This document shows positions 1 through 11,468 of a stretch of 64,000 nucleotides of DNA, piece after piece. This DNA comes from Synchiropus splendidus (lineage: Eukaryota > Chordata > Actinopteri > Syngnathiformes > Callionymidae): positions 12,501 to 76,500 of the forward strand of contig NW_026527082.1 in the NCBI RefSeq assembly GCF_027744825.2, in the 5' to 3' direction. The translations under genes were made by a program, and so were the position numbers. The notes under the pieces were generated by a model, which did no database searches, was not told the origin of the DNA, and saw only the letters and a list, made by a program, of their open reading frames with translations. Numbering within the stretch: position 1 is the stretch's first letter; every line of letters starts with the position of its first letter.

Positions 1-79
1 TTTTATGTTTGGCGTTCCGAAACCCACCTTATCTCAGGCTGAAAAGCGTTTTTGTGCATTGTGCCATAACTTTTCAGGG

Positions 80-85
80 AAGCTT
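80..85. other. HindIII site AAGCTT, once per monomer
   Basis: AAGCTT sits at monomer positions 80-85, inside the 8 bp palindrome GAAGCTTC in G79 monomers. The common G79A variant keeps AAGCTT intact, so nearly every copy should be cut. M132 has lost the site through G82C at 24710. The expected digest is a 188 bp band with a weak ladder of multiples. Confidence 0.95.
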
Positions 86-117
86 CAGAACATGAAATTT
101 TAACCTCCCACTATAGC

Positions 118-132
118 AGAAAGGGTCTTTCT
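118..132. other. Short perfect dyad AGAAAG-GGT-CTTTCT
   Basis: Monomer positions 118-123 (AGAAAG) pair with 127-132 (CTTTCT) across a 3-base spacer. The dyad is present in almost all copies. The exceptions I saw are M39 (T132G, 7276) and M195 (A-to-T in the left arm near 36592). It could be a protein-binding dyad or a hairpin in single-stranded DNA or RNA; no function is shown. Confidence 0.85.
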
Positions 133-162
133 AGTAGTTGCACATCAAATCTAAACTGTCTG

Positions 163-190
163 AAGTGTTTTTCCAACGTTATCAACACTT
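163..190. other. Junction-spanning dyad AAGTGTT / AACACTT
   Basis: Monomer positions 163-169 (AAGTGTT) are the exact reverse complement of 184-188 plus bases 1-2 of the next copy (AACACTT), with a 14-base loop. The variable sites 174 and 183 fall in the loop and leave the arms paired. A185T (for example M172, M212, M226) and C186G (M89, M122, M128) each break one pair. Whether the dyad forms or binds anything is unknown. Confidence 0.8.
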
Positions 191-1880
191 TTATGTTTGG
201 CGTTCCGAAACCCACCTTATCTCAGGCTGAAAAGCGTTTTTGTGCATTGTGCCATAACTTTTCAGGGAAGCTTCAGAACATGAAATTTTAACCTCCCACT
301 ATAGCAGAAAGGGTCTTTCTAGTAGTTGCACATCAAATCTAAGCTGTCTGAAGTGTTTTTCAAAAGTTATCAACACTTTTATGTTTGGCGTTCCGAAACC
401 CACCTTATCTCAGGCTGAAAAGCGTTTTTGTGCATTGTGCCATAACTTATCAGGAAAGCTTCAGAACATGAAATTTTAACCTCCCACTATAGCAGAAAGG
501 GTCTTTCTAGTAGTTGCACATCAAATCTAAACTGTCTGAAGTGTTTTTCCAAAGTTATCAACACTTTTATGTTTGGCGTTCCGAAACCCACCTTATCTCA
601 GGCTGAAAAGCGTTTTTACGCATTGTGCCATAACTTTTCAGGGAAGCTTCAGAACATGAAATTTTAACCTCCCACTATAGCAGAAAGGGTCTTTCTAGTA
701 GGTGCACATCAAATCTAAGCTCTCTGAAGTGTTTTTCGAAAGTTATCAACACTTTTATGTTTGGCGTTCCGAAACCCACCTTATCTCAGGCTGAAAAGCG
801 TTTTTGTGCATTGTGCCATAACTTTTCAGGAAAGCTTCAGAACATGAAATTTTAACCTCCCACTATAGCAGAAAGGGTCTTTCTAGTAGTTGCACATCAA
901 ATCTAAACTGTCTGAAGTGTTTTTCCAAAGTTATTAACACTTTTATGTTTGGCGTTCCGAAACCCACGTTATCTCAGGCTGAAAAGCGTTTTTGTGCATT
1001 GTGCCATAACTTTTCAGGGAAGCTTCAGAACATGAAATTTTAACCTCCCACTATAGCAGAAAGGGTCTTTCTAGTAGTTGCACATCAAATCTAAACTGTC
1101 TGAAGTGTTTTTCCAAAGTTATTAACACTTTTATGTTTGGCGTTCCGAAACCCACCTTATCTCAGGCTGAAAAGCGTTTTTGTGCATTGTGCCATAACTT
1201 TTCAGGGAAGCTTCAGAACATGAAATTTTAACCTCCCACTATAGCAGAAAGGGTCTTTCTAGTAGTTGCACATCAAATCTAAACTGTCTGAAGTGTTTTT
1301 CCAAAGTTATCAACACTTTTATGTTTGGCGTTCCGAAACCCAGCTTATCTCAGGCTGAAAAGAGTTTTTGTGCATTGTGCCATAACTTTTCAGGGAAGCT
1401 TCAGAACATGAAATTTTAACCTCCCACTATAGCAGAAAGGGTCTTTCTAGTAGTTGCACATCAAATCTAAGCTGTCTGAAGTGTTTTTCAAAAGTTATCA
1501 ACACTTTTATGTTTCGCGTTCCGAAACCCACCTTATCTCAGGCTGAAAAGCGTTTTTGTGCATTGTGCCATAACTTTTCAGGGAAGCTTCAGAACATGAA
1601 ATTTTAACCTCCCACTATAGCAGAAAGGGTCTTTCTAGTAGTTGCACATCAAATCTAAACTGTCTGAAGTGTTTTTCCAAAGTTATTAACACTTTTATGT
1701 TTGGCGTTCCGAAACCCACCTTATCTCAGGCTGAAAAGCGTTTTTGTGCATTGTGCCATAACTTTTCAGGGAAGCTTCAGAACATGAAATTTTAACCTCC
1801 CACTATAGCAGAAAGGGTCTTTCTAGTAGTTGCACATCAAATCTAAACTGTCTGAAGTGTTTTTCCAAAGTTATTAACAC

Positions 1881-3196
1881 TTTTATGTTTGGCGTTCCGA
1901 AACCCACCTTATCTCAGGCTGAAAAGCGTTTTTGTGCATTGTGCCATAACTTTTCAGGGAAGCTTCAGAACATGAAATTTTAACCTCCCACTATAGCAGA
2001 AAGGGTCTTTCTAGTAGTTGCACATCAAATCTAAACTGTCTGAAGTGTTTTTCCAAAGTTATCAACACTTTTATGTTTGGCTTTCCGAAACCCACCTTAT
2101 CTCAGGCTGAAAAGCGTTTTTGTGCATTGTGCCATAACTTTTCAGGGAAGCTTCAGAACATGAAATTTTAACCTCCCACTATAGCAGAAAGGGTCTTTCT
2201 AGTAGTTGCACATCAAATCTAAGCTGTCTGAAGTGTTTTTCAAAAGTTATCAACACTTTTATGTTTGGCGTTCCGAAACCCACCTTATCTCAGGCTGAAA
2301 AGCGTTTTTGTGCATTGTGCCATAACTTTTCAGGAAAGCTTCAGAACATGAAATTTTAACCTCCCACTATAGCAGAAAGGGTCTTTCTAGTAGTTGCACA
2401 TCAAATCTAAACTGTCTGAAGTGTTTTTCCAAAGTTATCAACACTTTTATGTTTGGCGTTCCGAAACCCACCTTATCTCAGGCTGAAAAGCGTTTTTACG
2501 CATTGTGCCATAACTTTTCAGGGAAGCTTCAGAACATGAAATTTTAACCTCCCACTATAGCAGAAAGGGTCTTTCTAGTAGGTGCACATCAAATCTAAGC
2601 TCTCTGAAGTGTTTTTCGAAAGTTATCAACACTTTTATGTTTGGCGTTCCGAAACCCACCTTATCTCAGTCTGAAAAGCGTTTTTGTGCATTGTGCCATA
2701 ACTTTTCAGGAAAGCTTCAGAACATGAAATTTTAACCTCCCACTATAGCAGAAAGGGTCTTTCTAGTAGTTGCACATCAAATCTAAACTGTCTGAAGTGT
2801 TTTTCCAAAGTTATTAACACTTTTATGTTTGGCGTTCCGAAACCCACATTATCTCAGGCTGAAAAGCGTTTTTGTGCATTGTGCCATAACTTTTCAGGGA
2901 AGCTTCAGAACATGAAATTTTAACCTCCCACTATAGCAGAAAGGGTCTTTCTAGTAGTTGCACATCAAATCTAAACTGTCTGAAGTGTTTTTCCAAAGTT
3001 ATTAACACTTTTATGTTTGGCGTTCCGAAACCCACCTTATCTCAGGCTGAAAAGCGTTTTTGTGCATTGTGCCATAACTTTTCAGGGAAGCTTCAGAACA
3101 TGAAATTTTAACCTCCCACTATAGCAGAAAGGGTCTTTCTAGTAGTTGCACATCAAATCTAAGCTGTCTGAAGTGTTTTTCGAAAGTTATCAACAC
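1881..3196. repeat. 7-monomer higher-order unit, copy 1 (M11-M17)
   Basis: Seven monomers in the order Ac, B with T14, C, D, then M15 (G38T, CAGTCT), M16 (C28A, CACATT) and M17 (G155, G174). The block is repeated immediately downstream at 3197-4512 with every diagnostic site shared, including the rare G38T and C28A. A 1316 bp tandem duplication is therefore read directly. The upstream edge is set at M10, which carries T183 and A155 unlike its counterpart M17. Confidence 0.92.
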
Positions 3197-4512
3197 TTTT
3201 ATGTTTGGCGTTCCGAAACCCACCTTATCTCAGGCTGAAAAGCGTTTTTGTGCATTGTGCCATAACTTTTCAGGGAAGCTTCAGAACATGAAATTTTAAC
3301 CTCCCACTATAGCAGAAAGGGTCTTTCTAGTAGTTGCACATCAAATCTAAACTGTCTGAAGTGTTTTTCCAAAGTTATCAACACTTTTATGTTTGGCTTT
3401 CCGAAACCCACCTTATCTCAGGCTGAAAAGCGTTTTTGTGCATTGTGCCATAACTTTTCAGGGAAGCTTCAGAACATGAAATTTTAACCTCCCACTATAG
3501 CAGAAAGGGTCTTTCTAGTAGTTGCACATCAAATCTAAGCTGTCTGAAGTGTTTTTCAAAAGTTATCAACACTTTTATGTTTGGCGTTCCGAAACCCACC
3601 TTATCTCAGGCTGAAAAGCGTTTTTGTGCATTGTGCCATAACTTTTCAGGAAAGCTTCAGAACATGAAATTTTAACCTCCCACTATAGCAGAAAGGGTCT
3701 TTCTAGTAGTTGCACATCAAATCTAAACTGTCTGAAGTGTTTTTCCAAAGTTATCAACACTTTTATGTTTGGCGTTCCGAAACCCACCTTATCTCAGGCT
3801 GAAAAGCGTTTTTACGCATTGTGCCATAACTTTTCAGGGAAGCTTCAGAACATGAAATTTTAACCTCCCACTATAGCAGAAAGGGTCTTTCTAGTAGGTG
3901 CACATCAAATCTAAGCTCTCTGAAGTGTTTTTCGAAAGTTATCAACACTTTTATGTTTGGCGTTCCGAAACCCACCTTATCTCAGTCTGAAAAGCGTTTT
4001 TGTGCATTGTGCCATAACTTTTCAGGAAAGCTTCAGAACATGAAATTTTAACCTCCCACTATAGCAGAAAGGGTCTTTCTAGTAGTTGCACATCAAATCT
4101 AAACTGTCTGAAGTGTTTTTCCAAAGTTATTAACACTTTTATGTTTGGCGTTCCGAAACCCACATTATCTCAGGCTGAAAAGCGTTTTTGTGCATTGTGC
4201 CATAACTTTTCAGGGAAGCTTCAGAACATGAAATTTTAACCTCCCACTATAGCAGAAAGGGTCTTTCTAGTAGTTGCACATCAAATCTAAACTGTCTGAA
4301 GTGTTTTTCCAAAGTTATTAACACTTTTATGTTTGGCGTTCCGAAACCCACCTTATCTCAGGCTGAAAAGCGTTTTTGTGCATTGTGCCATAACTTTTCA
4401 GGGAAGCTTCAGAACATGAAATTTTAACCTCCCACTATAGCAGAAAGGGTCTTTCTAGTAGTTGCACATCAAATCTAAGCTGTCTGAAGTGTTTTTCGAA
4501 AGTTATCAACAC
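3197..4512. repeat. 7-monomer higher-order unit, copy 2 (M18-M24)
   Basis: Tandem copy of 1881-3196 at offset 1316 bp. M21 is the D monomer, M22 carries G38T and M23 carries C28A. I found no difference from copy 1 by eye. The register ends at M25 (4513-4700), which has G155/C174 where a third copy would have A155. Confidence 0.92.
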
Positions 4513-7500
4513 TTTTATGTTTGGCGTTCCGAAACCCACCTTATCTCAGGCTGAAAAGCGTTTTTGTGCATTGTGCCATAACTTTTCAGGGAAGCTTCAG
4601 AACATGAAATTTTAACCTCCCACTATAGCAGAAAGGGTCTTTCTAGTAGTTGCACATCAAATCTAAGCTGTCTGAAGTGTTTTTCCAAAGTTATCAACAC
4701 TTTTATGTTTGGCGTTCCGAAACCCACCTTATCTCAGGCTGAAAAGCGTTTTTGTGCATTGTGCCATAACTTTTCAGGAAAGCTTCAGAACATGAAATTT
4801 TAACCTCCCACTATAGCAGAAAGGGTCTTTCTAGTAGTTGCACATCAAATCTAAACTGTCTGAAGTGTTTTTCCAAAGTTATCAACACTTTTATGTTTGG
4901 CGTTCCGAAACCCACCTTATCTCAGGCTGAAAAGCGTTTTTACGCATTGTGCCATAACTTTTCAGGGAAGCTTCAGAACATGAAATTTTAACCTCCCACT
5001 ATAGCAGAAAGGGTCTTTCTAGTAGTTGCACATCAAATCTAAACTGTCTGAAGTGTTTTTCCAAAGTTATTAACACTTTTATGTTTGGCGTTCCGAAACC
5101 CACCTTATCTCAGGCTGAAAAGCGTTTTTGCGCATTGTGCCATAACTTTTCAGGGAAGCTTCAGAACATGAAATTTTAACCTCCCACTATAGCAGAAAGG
5201 GTCTTTCTAGTAGTTGCACATCAAATCTAAACTGTCTGAAGTGTTTTTCCAAAGTTATTAACACTTTTATGTTTGGCGTTCCGAAACCCACCTTATCTCA
5301 GGCTGAAAAGCGTTTTTGTGCATTGTGCCATAACTTTTCAGGGAAGCTTCAGAACATGAAATTTTAACCTCCCACTATAGCAGAAAGGGTCTTTCTAGTA
5401 GTTGCACATCAAATCTAAACTGTCTGAAGTGTTTTTCCAAAGTTATCAACACTTTTATGTTTGGCGTTCCGAAACCCACCTTATCTCAGGCTGAAAAGCG
5501 TTTTTACGCATTGTGCCATAACTTTTCAGGGAAGCTTCAGAACATGAAATTTTAACCTCCCACTATAGCAGAAAGGGTCTTTCTAGTAGGTGCACATCAA
5601 ATCTAAGCTGTCTGAAGTGTTTTTCCAAAGTTATTAACACTTTTATGTTTGGCGTTCCGAAACCCACCTTATCTCGGGCTGAAAAGCGTTTTTGTGCATT
5701 GTGCCATAACTTTTCAGGGAAGCTTCAGAACATGAAATTTTAACCTCCCACTATAGCAGAAAGGGTCTTTCTAGTAGTTGCACATCAAATCTAAACTGTC
5801 TGAAGAGTTTTTCCAAAGTTATTAACACTTTTATGTTTGGCGTTCCGAAACCCACCTTATCTCGGGCTGAAAAGCGTTTTTGTGCATTGTGCCATAACTT
5901 TTCAGGGAAGCTTCAGAACATGAAATTTTAACCTCCCACTATAGCAGAAAGGGTCTTTCTAGTAGTTGCACATCAAATCTAAACTGTCTAAAGTGTTTTT
6001 CCAAAGTTATTAACACTTTTATGTTTGGCGTTCCGAAACCCACCTTATCTCAGGCTGAAAAGCGTTTTTGTGCATTGTGCCATAACTTTTCAGGGAAGCT
6101 TCAGAACATGAAATTTTAACCTCCCACTATAGCAGAAAGGGTCTTTCTAGTAGTTGCACATCAAATCTAAACTGTCTGAAGTGTTTTTCCAAAGTTATCA
6201 ACACTTTTATGTTTGGCGTTCCGAAACCCACCTTATCTCAGGCTGAAAAGCGTTTTTACGCATTGTGCCATAACTTTTCAGGGAAGCTTCAGAACATGAA
6301 ATTTTAACCTCCCACTATAGCAGAAAGGGTCTTTCTAGTAGATGCACATCAAATCTAAGCTGTCTGAAGTGTTTTTCCAAAGTTATTAACACTTTTATGT
6401 TTGGCGTTCCGAAACCCACCTTATCTCGGGCTGAAAAGCGTTTTTGTGCATTGTGCCATAACTTTTCAGGGAAGCTTCAGAACATGAAATTTTAACCTCC
6501 CACTATAGCAGAAAGGGTCTTTCTAGTAGTTCCACATCAAATCTAAACTGTCTGAAGTGTTTTTCCAAAGTTATTAACACTTTTATGTTTGGCGTTCCGA
6601 AACCCACCTTATCTCAGGCTGAAAAGCGTTTTTGTGCATTGTGCCATAACTTTTCAGGGAAGCTTCAGAACATGAAATTTTAACCTCCCACTATAGCAGA
6701 AAGGGTCTTTCTAGTAGTTGCACATCAAATCTAAACTGTCTGAAGTGTTTTTCCAAAGTTATCAACACTTTTATGTTTGGCGTTCCGAAACCCACCTTAT
6801 CTCAGGCTGAAAAGCGTTTTTACGCATTGTGCCATAACTTTTCAGGGAAGCTTCAGAACATGAAATTTTAACCTCCCACTATAGCAGAAAGGGTCTTTCT
6901 AGTAGTTGCACATCAAATCTAAACTGTCTGAAGTGTTTTTCCAAAGTTATTAACACTTTTATGTTTGGCGTTCCGAAACCCACCTTATCTCAGGCTGAAA
7001 AGCGTTTTTGTGCATTGTGCCATAACTTTTCAGGAAAGCTTCAGAACATGAAATTTTAACCTCCCACTATAGCAGAAAGGGTCTTTCTAGTAGTTGCACA
7101 TCAAATCTAAACTGTCTGAAGTGTTTTTCCAAAGTTATCAACACTTTTATGTTTGGCGTTCCGAAACCCACCTTATCTCAGGCTGAAAAGCGTTTTTACG
7201 CATTGTGCCATAACTTTTCAGGGAAGCTTCAGAACATGAAATTTTAACCTCCCACTATAGCAGAAAGGGTCTTTCGAGTAGGTGCACATCAAATCTAAGC
7301 TGTCTGAAGTGTTTTTCGAAAGTTATTAACACTTTTATGTTTGGCGTTCCGAAACCCACCTTATCTCAGGCTGAAAAGCGTTTTTGTGCATTGTGCCATA
7401 ACTTTTCAGGGAAGCTTCAGAACATGACATTTTAACCTCCCACTATAGCAGAAAGGGTCTTTCTAGTAGTTGCACATCAAATCTAAGCTGTCTGAAGTGT

Positions 7501-8272
7501 TTTTCAAAAGTTATCAACACTTTTATGTTTGGCGTTCCGAAACCCACCTTATCTCAGGCTGAAAAGCGTTTTTGTGCATTGTGCCATAACTTTTCAGGAA
7601 AGCTTCAGAACATGAAATTTTAACCTCCCACTATAGCAGAAAGGGTCTTTCTAGTAGTTGCACATCAAATCTAAACTGTCTGAAGTGTTTTTCCAAAGTT
7701 ATCAACACTTTTATGTTTGGCGTTCCGAAACCCACCTTATCTCAGTCTGAAAAGCGTTTTTACGCATTGTGCCATAACTTTTCAGGGAAGCTTCAGAACA
7801 TGAAATTTTAACCTCCCACTATAGCAGAAAGGGTCTTTCTAGTAGTTGCACATCAAATCTAAACTGTCTGAAGTGTTTTTCCAAAGTTATTAACACTTTT
7901 ATGTTTGGCTTTCCGAAACCCACCTTATCTCAGGCTGAAAAGCGTTTTTGTGCATTGTGCCATAACTTTTCAGGGAAGCTTCAGAACATGAAATTTTAAC
8001 CTCCCACTATAGCAGAAAGGGTCTTTCTAGTAGTTGCACATCAAATCTAAGCTGTCTGAAGTGTTTTTCAAAAGTTATCAACACTTTTATGTTTGGCGTT
8101 CCGAAACCCACCTTATCTCAGGCTGAAATGCGTTTTTGTGCATTGTGCCATAACTTTTCAGGAAAGCTTCAGAACATGAAATTTTAACCTCCCACTATAG
8201 CAGAAAGGGTCTTTCTAGTAGTTGCACATCAAATCTAAACTGTCTGAAGTGTTTTTCCAAAGTTATCAACAC
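4513..8272. repeat. Irregular mixed-haplotype segment, no long repeat
   Basis: M25-M44 mix A-type copies with AC54-55 copies at irregular spacing (M27, M30, M34, M37, M39, M42). M31, M32 and M35 carry A36G (CTCGGG), a mark otherwise seen only at M202. M30 and M34 combine an AC 5' part with C174/T183, unlike canonical D, and look like recombinants. There are short local repeats of 3-4 monomers but no clean long duplication that I could trace. No gene or insertion is present. Confidence 0.75.
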
Positions 8273-8836
8273 TTTTATGTTTGGCGTTCCGAAACCCACC
8301 TTATCTCAGGCTGAAAAGCGTTTTTACGCATTGTGCCATAACTTTTCAGGGAAGCTTCAGAACATGAAATTTTAACCTCCCACTATAGCAGAAAGGGTCT
8401 TTCTAGTAGGTGCACATCAAATCTAAGCTCTCTGAAGTGTTTTTCGAAAGTTATCAACACTTTTATGTTTGGCGTTCCGAAACCCACCTTATCTCAGGCT
8501 GAAAAGCGTTTTTGTGCATTGTGCCATAACTTTTCAGGAAAGCTTCAGAACATGAAATTTTAACCTCCCACTACAGCAGAAAGGGTCTTTCTAGTAGTTG
8601 CACATCAAATCTAAACTGTCTGAAGTGTTTTTCCAAAGTTATTAACACTTTTATGTTTGGCGTTCCGAAACCCACCTTATCTCAGGCTGAAAAGCGTTTT
8701 TGTGCATTGTGCCATAACTTTTCAGGGAAGCTTCAGAACATGAAATTTTAACCTCCCACTATAGCAGAAAGGGTCTTTCTAGTAGTTGCACATCAAATCT
8801 AAACTGTCTGATATGTTTTTCCAAAGTTATTAACAC
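8273..8836. repeat. Three-monomer block marked by T114C and GATATG (M45-M47)
   Basis: D monomer M45, then M46 with T114C (CTACAGC), then M47 with the rare CTGATATG change near positions 163-165. The same trio recurs at 22937-23500 (offset 14,664 bp, 78 monomers) and at 24065-24628. Two rare private marks in the same order make common descent much more likely than repeated mutation. Confidence 0.9.
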
Positions 8837-10152
8837 TTTTATGTTTGGCGTTCCGAAACCCACCTTATCTCAGGCTGAAAAGCGTTTTTGTGCATTGTGC
8901 CATAACTTTTCAGGGAAGCTTCAGAACATGAAATTTTAACCTCCCACTATAGCAGAAAGGGTCTTTCTAGTAGTTGCACATCAAATCTAAACTGTCTGAA
9001 GTGTTTTTCCAAAGTTATTAACACTTTTATGTTTGGCGTTCCGAAACCCACCTTATCTCAGGCTGAAAAGCGTTTTTGTGCATTGTGCCATAACTTTTCA
9101 GGGAAGCTTCAGAACATGAAATTTTAACCTCCCACTATAGCAGAAAGGGTCTTTCTAGTAGTTGCACATCAAATCTAAACTGTCTGAAGTGTTTTTCCAA
9201 AGTTATCAACACTTTTATGTTTGGCTTTCCGAAACCCACCTTATCTCAGGCTGAAAAGCGTTTTTTTGCATTGTGCCATAACTTTTCAGGGAAGCTTCAG
9301 AACATGAAATTTTAACCTCCCACTATAGCAGAAAGGGTCTTTCTAGTAGTTGCACATCAAATCTAAGCTGTCTGAAGTGTTTTTCAAAAGTTATCAACAC
9401 TTTTATGTTTGGCGTTCCGAAACCCACCTTATCTCAGGCTGAAAAGCGTTTTTGTGCATTGTGCCATAACTTTTCAGGAAAGCTTCAGAACATGAAATTT
9501 TAACCTCCCACTATAGCAGAAAGGGTCTTTCTAGTAGTTGCACATCAAATCTAAACTGTCTGAAGTGTTTTTCCAAAGTTATCAACACTTTTATGTTTGG
9601 CGTTCCGAAACCCACCTTATCTCAGGCTGAAAAGCGTTTTTACGCATTGTGCCATAACTTTTCAGGGAAGCTTCAGAACATGAAATTTTAACCTCCCACT
9701 ATAGCAGAAAGGGTCTTTCTAGTAGGTGCACATCAAATCTAAGCTCTCTGAAGTGTTTTTCGAAAGTTATCAACACTTTTATGTTTGGCGTTCCGAAACC
9801 CACCTTTTCTCAGGCTGAAAAGCGTTTTTGTGCATTGTGCCATAACTTTTCAGGAAAGCTTCAGAACATGAAATTTTAACCTCCCACTATAGCAGAAAGG
9901 GTCTTTCTAGTAGTTGCACATCAAATCTAAACTGTCTGAAGTGTTTTTCCAAAGTTATCAACACTTTTATGTTTGGCGTTCCGAAACCCACCTTATCTCA
10001 GGCTGAAAAGCGTTTTTACGCATTGTGCCATAACTTTTCAGGGAAGCTTCAGAACATGAAATTTTAACCTCCCACTATAGCAGAAAGGGTCTTTCTAGCA
10101 GGTGCACATCAAATCTAAGCTCTCTGAAGTGTTTTTCGAAAGTTATCAACAC

Positions 10153-11468
10153 TTTTATGTTTGGCGTTCCGAAACCCACCTTATCTCAGGCTGAAAAGCG
10201 TTTTTGTGCATTGTGCCATAACTTTTCAGGGAAGCTTCAGAACATGAAATTTTAACCTCCCACGATAGCAGAAAGGGTCTTTCTAGTAGTTGCACATCAA
10301 ATCTAAACTGTCTGAAGTGTTTTTCCAAAGTTATTAACACTTTTATGTTTGGCGTTCCGAAACCCACCTTATCTCAGGCTGAAAAGCGTTTTTGCGCATT
10401 GTGCCATAACTTTTCAGGGAAGCTTCAGAACATGAAATTTTAACCTCCCACTATAGCAGAAAGGGTCTTTCTAGTAGTTGCACATCAAATCTAAACTGTC
10501 TGAAGTGTTTTTCCAAAGTTATTAACACTTTTATGTTTGGCGTTCCGAAACCCACCTTATCTCAGGCTGAAAAGCGTTTTTGTGCATTGTGCCATAACTT
10601 TTCAGGGAAGCTTCAGAACATGAAATTTTAACCTCCCACTATAGCAGAAAGGGTCTTTCTAGTAGGTGCACATCAAATCTAAGCTGTCTGAAGTGTTTTT
10701 CGAAAGTTATCAACACTTTTATGTTTGGCGTTCCGAAACCCACCTTATCTCAGGCTGAAAAGCGTTTTTGTGCATTGTGCCATAACTTTTCAGGGAAGCT
10801 TCAGAACATGAAATTTTAACCTCCCACTATAGCAGAAAGGGTCTTTCTAGTAGTTGCACATCAAATCTAAGCTGTCTGAAGTGTTTTTCCAAAGTTATCA
10901 ACACTTTTATGTTTGGCGTTCCGAAACCCACCTTATCTCAGGCTGAAAAGCGTTTTTGTGCATTGTGCCATAACTTTTCAGGAAAGCTTCAGAACATGAA
11001 ATTTTAACCTCCCACTATAGCAGAAAGGGTCTTTCTAGTAGTTGCACATCAAATCTAAACTGTCTGAAGTGTTTTTCCAAAGTTATTAACACTTTTATGT
11101 TTGGCGTTCCGAAACCCACCTTATCTCAGGCTGAAAAGCGTTTTTGTGCATTGTGCCATAACTTTTCAGGAAAGCTTCAGAACATGAAATTTTAACCTCC
11201 CACTATAGCAGAAAGGGTCTTTCTAGTAGTTGCACATCAAATCTAAACTGTCTGAAGTGTTTTTCCAAAGTTATTAACACTTTTATGTTTGGCTTTCCGA
11301 AACCCACCTTATCTCAGGCTGAAAAGCGTTTTTGTGCATTGTGCCATAACTTTTCAGGGAAGCTTCAGAACATGAAATTTTAACCTCCCACTATAGCAGA
11401 AAGGGTCTTTCTAGTAGTTGCACATCAAATCTAAACTGTCTGAAGTGTTTTTCCAAAGTTATTAACAC
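10153..11468. repeat. T112G-marked 7-monomer block, copy 1 (M55-M61)
   Basis: M55 carries T112G (CACGATAG), M56 carries GC at 54-55 (TTTGCGCA), M57 is E-like, M58 has G155/C174, M59 and M60 carry A79 with T183, and M61 carries T14 with T183. The same ordered set recurs at 13913-15228 (offset 3760 bp, 20 monomers) and 20117-21432. The T112G change removes a minus-strand stop codon and so creates a spurious 70-codon frame. Confidence 0.92.

Larger units (their letters stand above)
1..188. repeat. Reference monomer M1, defines the numbering
   Basis: First complete copy, used here for monomer coordinates 1-188. Short A/T tracts lie at 1-4, 49-53, 71-74, 95-101 and 168-172. Constant CpGs lie at 13-14, 18-19 and 47-48. 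A HindIII site lies at 80-85. M1 has the C183 allele and a private A177C change (CCAACG instead of CCAAAG) that I did not see in other copies. The start point is arbitrary because the window opens inside the array. Confidence 0.97.

Noticed and set aside
118..132. Rho-independent terminator from the AGAAAG/CTTTCT dyad
   Set aside because: The stem is six base pairs and AT-rich with no following T run, and there is no transcription unit nearby.
1..188. CENP-B box in the monomer
   Set aside because: The best candidates fail the core nTTCGnnnnAnnCGGGn. The reverse strand over 8-24 keeps only TTTCG, and the reverse strand over the G174 region matches TTCG, A and C but not GGG.
177..188. DnaA-box-like TTATCAACA and a bacterial replication origin
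   Set aside because: It is one mismatch from a DnaA box but occurs by repetition in every C183 monomer of a eukaryotic-type satellite. The T183 allele disrupts it in a large share of copies.
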